A stretch of 64,000 nucleotides of DNA from contig LR778135.1 of NCBI GenBank assembly GCA_902810075.1, forward strand, positions 2,914,001 through 2,978,000, given 5' to 3'. Position 1 is the first letter of the stretch. Each line of letters opens with the position of its first letter. A model generated the notes under the pieces. It saw nothing but the letters and a program-made list of their open reading frames with translations. It made no database searches and had not been told where the DNA came from. The DNA is from Ruminococcaceae bacterium BL-6 (GTDB taxonomy: Bacteria > Bacillota > Clostridia > Oscillospirales > Acutalibacteraceae). Made by a program: the position numbers and the translations under genes. Of this stretch, positions 60,375 to 64,000 are shown piece after piece.

Positions 60375-60425
60375 GGGCAATCCCCGCCTCTTGCCCGCCT
60401 CTTTTTTACCGCCCGGCGGTTTTTT
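60375..60425 (+). promoter_or_regulatory. Two terminator-like hairpins in the exporter leader
   Basis: GGGCAA/TTGCCC (60375-60396) is followed by CTTTTTT. Directly after it, ACCGCC/GGCGGT (60408-60420) is followed by TTTTT. Both lie in the 210-nt leader before the exporter start, so transcription may be attenuated. Confidence 0.5.
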
Positions 60426-60516
60426 ACAGGGTCATGTTTTCCTGTACGAATCAACCGGACGCTGTCATTTTTGCAAAAACATAAGCCGCTCCCGAAGCGG
60501 CGGTAAGGAGGGCCGC

Positions 60517-62259
60517 ATGAAAATATTCAGGCGTTTTATCCAGTACTACAAGCCCTATCGGAGCGCATTTTTTATCGACATGTTCTGCGCCACGCTGGTA
60601 TCCGTCGTGGATCTTTCCGTGCCGCTGATCATCAACTATCTGGTGCGAGACGTGTATCCCATTCCGGATACCGCCATGCTGACCAGGCTTGCGGTGCGGA
60701 CGCTCGTCATGATGGCGGCGTTTTATCTCATCCGCTTTTTTGCGCAGTACTACATCACCTCGTGGGGGCACATCATGGGCGCGCGCATGGAAGGGGATAT
60801 GCGCAGCGATCTGTTTTCCCATATGGAGAAGCTGTCCTTCTCATATTACGACAAGAACAACACCGGAAAAATGATGTCGCGCATCGTCTCCGACCTGTTC
60901 GACATCTCGGAGCTGGCGCATCACGGCCCGGAGGATATCTTTATTTCACTGGTCAAACTGATCGGCTCGTTCGCGATTCTGACCAGCCTCAACGCCACCG
61001 TCTCGATGGTGCTGCTTGCGGTGACGCTGGTGATGCTTGTGTTTTCGCTGTATTACAACAAACACATGCGCAGGGTATTCATGGACAACCGCCGCAAGAT
61101 CGCGGATGTGAACGCCATCGTGCAGGACAGCCTGTCGGGTATCCGCACCGTGAAATCCTTCTCGAACGAGGATACGGAGCAGGCCAAGTTCGAGCGGGGC
61201 AACCACCAGTTTTTCCTGTCCAGAAAAGCCAACTATCTGACGATGGGACGCTACTTCTCCATGAATTCGCTGATGCAGGGCATCATGTATCTGGCGGTGC
61301 TGGGCACCGGCGGCTGGATGGTCGCAAACCGCGGCATGGATGCGGGCATCATCATTCTGTATGTGCTGTACATCGGCATGTTTCTGGACCCCATCAACCG
61401 GCTGATCAATTTTACCGAACAGTTCCAGAAGGGCTTTACCGGCTTTGAGCGCATGATCGAGATTTTGGATACCGATCCGGATGTGCGGGACCGTCCCGGC
61501 GCGGTGGACTGCGGCACCCTCAAGGGGGAGATTCGGTTCGACAACGTATCCTTCGGCTACGAGCAGGATAAACCCGTGCTGCAAAACCTGAACCTGACGA
61601 TCCCCGCCGGCAGGAACGTCGCGCTGGTCGGCCCCTCCGGCACGGGAAAAACCACCTTCTGCAGCCTGATCCCGCGGTTTTACGACGTGACCGAAGGAGC
61701 AGTATTTGTGGATGGCAGGGATGTGCGGGATATGACGATGAAGTCGCTCCGGCGCAACATCGGCGTGGTGCAGCAGGATGTGTACGTCTTCAACAGCACG
61801 GTCCGCGAAAACATCGCCTACGGCAAGCCGGACGCAACCGATGAGGAGGTGATCGAAGCGGCCAGAAAGGCCAATATCCACGATTTCATCATGGGGCTGG
61901 AGCAGGGCTACGACACCCAGGTGGGCGAGCGCGGCGTGCGCTTCTCCGGCGGGCAGAAGCAGCGCCTGAGCATCGCGCGGGTCTTTTTGAAGAACCCGCC
62001 CATCCTCATTCTGGACGAGGCGACCTCCGCGCTGGACAATGAAAACGAACGGTTCATCCAGCATTCTCTGGATGAGCTTTCCAAAAACCGCACGACCATC
62101 GTCATCGCCCACCGCCTTTCCACCATCCGCAGCGCCGACGAGATTTTGATCCTGACCGAAAACGGCGTGGCCGAGCGCGGCGCGCACGAGGAGCTGATGC
62201 GGCGCAACGGCCTGTATGCCCGGCTGTACAACATGCAGTTTGAAGGAATACAGAAGTGA
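60517..62259 (+). CDS. ABC exporter (half transporter, membrane domain plus ATPase)
   Basis: 580 residues from ATG 60517 with AAGGAGGG upstream; the in-frame codons before it are leader. Six membrane spans (about 15-310) precede the nucleotide-binding domain: Walker A GPSGTGKTTFCS, Q-loop VVQQDVYVF, signature RFSGGQKQRLSIARV, Walker B ILILDEATSALD and H-loop VIAHRLST. MsbA/BmrA-type half transporters work as dimers and export lipids, drugs or peptides. A partner gene is not adjacent, so a homodimer is likely. Confidence 0.94.
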   Translation: MKIFRRFIQYYKPYRSAFFIDMFCATLVSVVDLSVPLIINYLVRDVYPIPDTAMLTRLAVRTLVMMAAFYLIRFFAQYYITSWGHIMGARMEGDMRSDLFSHMEKLSFSYYDKNNTGKMMSRIVSDLFDISELAHHGPEDIFISLVKLIGSFAILTSLNATVSMVLLAVTLVMLVFSLYYNKHMRRVFMDNRRKIADVNAIVQDSLSGIRTVKSFSNEDTEQAKFERGNHQFFLSRKANYLTMGRYFSMNSLMQGIMYLAVLGTGGWMVANRGMDAGIIILYVLYIGMFLDPINRLINFTEQFQKGFTGFERMIEILDTDPDVRDRPGAVDCGTLKGEIRFDNVSFGYEQDKPVLQNLNLTIPAGRNVALVGPSGTGKTTFCSLIPRFYDVTEGAVFVDGRDVRDMTMKSLRRNIGVVQQDVYVFNSTVRENIAYGKPDATDEEVIEAARKANIHDFIMGLEQGYDTQVGERGVRFSGGQKQRLSIARVFLKNPPILILDEATSALDNENERFIQHSLDELSKNRTTIVIAHRLSTIRSADEILILTENGVAERGAHEELMRRNGLYARLYNMQFEGIQK

Positions 62260-62639
62260 TTTTCCGGAAAGCCGTGAATACAATAAAGGGGTATGCCTCT
62301 GCTATCTTTCCGGCTATCCGGTCTGAGACTTTTAAGAAATCCGCACACCTGATGAAAGGTGTGCGGATTTTCATTTTCATGATTGTGAGACGAGAAACCG
62401 CTTTTCCCGATGCCGAGTGCGATCAAAACATTTTCTTGCCCAGCTGTGCACCTGGCTGAACTGCTGATGCTCTCGCCAGTCCGTTCCTTCCGTTTTTTGC
62501 AACCCGGCTTCACCTTACTCCCATCAAAAAAGCACAGTCTCAAACGGCGATGCCGCGTTTCGGCCAGCTTTCCAACGGCGGCTGAAGGATTGGCCGTATT
62601 TTTGACAATCCGGCCATCGGCCGTCGATGTGCGGACTGC
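62260..62639. other. Gene-free spacer
   Basis: 380 bp. Apart from the exporter's terminator at 62339-62375 I see no gene, promoter or repeat that I can defend. Confidence 0.6.
62339..62375 (+). terminator. Terminator after the ABC exporter
   Basis: Stem ATCCGCACACCT/AGGTGTGCGGAT followed by TTTCATTTTC. Confidence 0.85.
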
Positions 62640-63056
62640 TCAAATCTGACAGCTTGGCCCTAGGTCCAGCAAGGCTCCAAACCTTTGACAGGCCGTTATA
62701 AAACAAATCAGTGCCAAAAGCTCCGAAATCTCACCGTCTGTAAACGCTTCTTTCAGCGCGCTGAATTCGCCGTCGCCGATATGTGTTTTTTTACTGGACA
62801 TATCTGCGACACGGGCGGCCAATTGCGTCCGCAGATCCGGTACGTTTTTCGAAGGAGCCCCCTTAGCCTTGCAGTATTCACACCCGTTATCAAAAGCCAG
62901 AGTTCGCCGAACCTCCTCTTTTAATTCTGCGGAAAACGTACCGCTGGAAAAAATGCATTCTTCCAGGGAAACCCATTTTTCCAATATGTCTTTATTGTGC
63001 CCTAACAGCTGCTGAAACGGCGTAAGCCCGTTCTGCGAAAAAGAAATGATTGCCAT
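62640..63056 (-). CDS. Carboxymuconolactone decarboxylase / AhpD-like protein
   Basis: 138 residues. The alkylhydroperoxidase-like region carries the C-x2-C pair in AFDNGCEYCKAKGAPSK, preceded by ELKEEVRRTLA and followed at the end by ELLALICFITACQRFGALLD. AhpD-like proteins use the Cys pair in peroxide or thiol redox reactions. The usual acid/His proton-relay residues (E..H) are only partly recognisable, so function is open. It is divergent from an lrp-type gene that probably controls it. Confidence 0.82.
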   Translation of the reverse strand: MAIISFSQNGLTPFQQLLGHNKDILEKWVSLEECIFSSGTFSAELKEEVRRTLAFDNGCEYCKAKGAPSKNVPDLRTQLAARVADMSSKKTHIGDGEFSALKEAFTDGEISELLALICFITACQRFGALLDLGPSCQI

Positions 63057-63109
63057 GATTCTTCCCCCTTAAATGATGTGTTCCATTGACAAATCAATTA
63101 TAGCAGGTG

Positions 63110-63137
63110 TATCATAAGAATTGTATTTCGTATGATA
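63110..63137. promoter_or_regulatory. Candidate operator between the AhpD-like and Lrp genes
   Basis: TATCATAaGAA - TTGTAT - TTCgTATGATA: an 11-bp inverted repeat with one mismatch, centred between the divergent genes. Size and symmetry fit an Lrp/AsnC site. Confidence 0.6.
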
Positions 63138-63194
63138 TGATATTGTTCTATTGGTGTCTCTATTGATATATAATATCAGGATAAGGTGTTTCAA

Positions 63195-63638
63195 ATGCAA
63201 ATAGATGAAATCGATGTGCGGATTTTGCATGAGCTGCAGACAGACAGCCGGATTTCCATAAGAGAGCTATCAAAACGGGTCAATCTTTCACCGCCCTCTG
63301 TGACCGAGAGAGTGAGAATGCTTGAGGATCATCACATTATTGAAGGATATACCATCCGGCTAAACAAAAAGGAACTCGGCTTTGGAATCGATTGTATCAT
63401 TGAAGTCACAATGAAGGATGGGCAATACGAGAAATTTAAAAATTTTATTAAGGATTATAAACACAGCGAATGGTGCTACCGGATTGCAGGCGCCGCGTGC
63501 TTTATCGTCAAACTTTCGGTCCCTTCTTTAGAGGATATCGAACAGTTCATAAACGCCATATCCTCCTATGCTCTGACGAAAACATCCATCGTTTTTTCAA
63601 AAGTGGAAGTCAACGATAGCATCAATAAGTTCTTATAA
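63195..63638 (+). CDS. Lrp/AsnC-family transcriptional regulator
   Basis: 147 residues from ATG 63195 (AAGGTG upstream; an in-frame GTG three codons earlier is possible). The N-terminal winged helix is IDVRILHELQTDSRISIRELSKRVNLSPPSVTERVRMLEDHHIIEGYTIRLN. The C-terminal RAM domain (about 65-145) binds an amino acid or similar effector. Divergent from the AhpD-like gene across a palindromic operator, so local regulation is likely. Confidence 0.93.
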   Translation: MQIDEIDVRILHELQTDSRISIRELSKRVNLSPPSVTERVRMLEDHHIIEGYTIRLNKKELGFGIDCIIEVTMKDGQYEKFKNFIKDYKHSEWCYRIAGAACFIVKLSVPSLEDIEQFINAISSYALTKTSIVFSKVEVNDSINKFL

Positions 63639-63656
63639 ATTGCATCTATTGTATAA

Positions 63657-63692
63657 AGAAACGCACTTCACAATGTGAGGTGCGTTTCTTTA
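63657..63692 (+). terminator. Terminator after lrp
   Basis: Stem AAACGCACTTCAC/GTGAGGTGCGTTT with a small loop and one mismatch, then TTTAT. Confidence 0.85.
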
Positions 63693-63849
63693 TACAGCGG
63701 CTAGCCGCTGGTGAACCATCGGGGATTTGACATTTACCAAAATCAGCTGATTCATGCCTCATCATGAAAATATTTTAAAAATTTTAATTTGGCCTGGAGA
63801 CTTGAATATAACCACAATAAAACATTTGTGATGTATTTTAAAAAACTGT

Positions 63850-63878
63850 TTGAATCGTTTGCTTATAGCTGTTATATT
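63850..63878 (+). promoter_or_regulatory. Promoter of the gene at the right edge
   Basis: TTGAAT (63850-63855), 17 bp, TATATT (63873-63878). The ~95-nt leader before the next start contains a 15-codon frame from ATG 63946. Confidence 0.55.
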
Positions 63879-63977
63879 GAATAAAGTAATAATCTGTAAG
63901 CGCTGCAGAATTAGTACACTTCACAAATTTTTGGGGGCTATCATCATGTTATCAATGAAAAGGGGGCTTATCGGGAA

Positions 63978-64000
63978 ATGGAACAAACAGTAACCGCCAA
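63978..64000 (+). CDS. Start of an unidentified gene (cut by window edge)
   Basis: ATG 63978 follows AAGGGGG by 11 bases and reads MEQTVTA before the window ends. Too short to identify. Confidence 0.4.

Noticed and set aside
62380..62640. Minus- and plus-strand short frames in the spacer before the AhpD-like gene.
   Set aside because: No ribosome-binding sites, no domains, and overlapping frames on both strands.

Overview
This 64 kb window looks like the chromosome of a spore-forming, anaerobic, fairly GC-rich Bacillota, most likely class Clostridia (Oscillospirales-like; inferred). The signs are a SpoIIID regulator, a T-box leader, a ZTP riboswitch, ECF vitamin-transporter S components, a desulfoferrodoxin, a Rex-type operator before a fermentative alcohol dehydrogenase, ferredoxin-linked 2-oxoacid oxidoreductase subunits, TTG/GTG starts with strong AGGAGG sites, and typical sigma-A promoters with 17-bp spacing.

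Layout. 1-5.5 kb: N-terminal two thirds of a giant cyclic beta-1,2-glucan synthase, running off the left edge. 5.9-8.8 kb: a SAM methyltransferase, an alkyltransferase-like repair protein and a TrmA-family rRNA methylase. 9-16 kb: a short promoter-terminator transcription unit, a secreted dockerin-like protein, a left-handed beta-helix protein with a pyridoxamine kinase, and an FHA-FtsW/RodA plus penicillin-binding-protein operon. 16-20 kb: Rex-controlled alcohol dehydrogenase, HAD phosphatase, a palindromic repeat array and malic enzyme. 20-27 kb: ECF S component, HtrA protease, a polar amino-acid ABC transporter, a MITE-like element and a BspA-type LRR protein. 27-34 kb: cytidylate-kinase-like protein, SpoIIID, the T-box controlled ilvB-ilvN-ilvA operon, a MarR regulator with an IS200-type insertion at its 3' end, and DegV. 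34-43 kb: PepV-like peptidase, desulfoferrodoxin, a second copy of the palindromic array, two tRNA-Ser genes with a tRNA-like fragment between them, a membrane transglutaminase, AbrB, and the Ku-LigD end-joining pair. 43-46 kb: an accessory patch with a second MITE copy, tandem hairpins, phage-gene debris and a probable type I toxin-antitoxin locus. 43.3 and 45.7-50.6 kb: a YheO-type regulator and a threonine-dehydratase, RidA, 2-oxoacid:ferredoxin oxidoreductase operon. 50.7-51.7 kb: folT behind a ZTP riboswitch and a second structured leader. 51.9-59.7 kb: an ABC sugar-type importer with a fused ATPase-permease, a cyclase, an alcohol dehydrogenase and a divergent GntR regulator. 59.8-64 kb: a small XRE regulator, an ABC exporter, an AhpD-like protein divergent from an Lrp regulator, and the start of another gene.

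How the genes work together. The window holds two threonine ammonia-lyases. One sits in the branched-chain amino-acid biosynthesis operon under T-box control. The other heads an apparently catabolic operon in which 2-oxobutyrate could be oxidised to propionyl-CoA with reduced ferredoxin, with RidA removing the reactive enamine/imine intermediate. Folate uptake appears to be gated twice, by a ZTP attenuator and by a leader that can hide the ribosome-binding site.

The intergenic space is unusually rich in mobile or structured repeats. There are at least four families: tandem palindromic arrays, a MITE with TTAGGCCTTG ends, a roughly 100-bp palindromic element with ACAGC ends scattered at about seven sites, and tandem double hairpins. 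The strongest candidates for new biology are the type I toxin-antitoxin locus at 44.86-45.18 kb, the double-riboswitch folT leader at 51.3-51.7 kb, and the covarying palindromic arrays at 18.2 and 36.9 kb.
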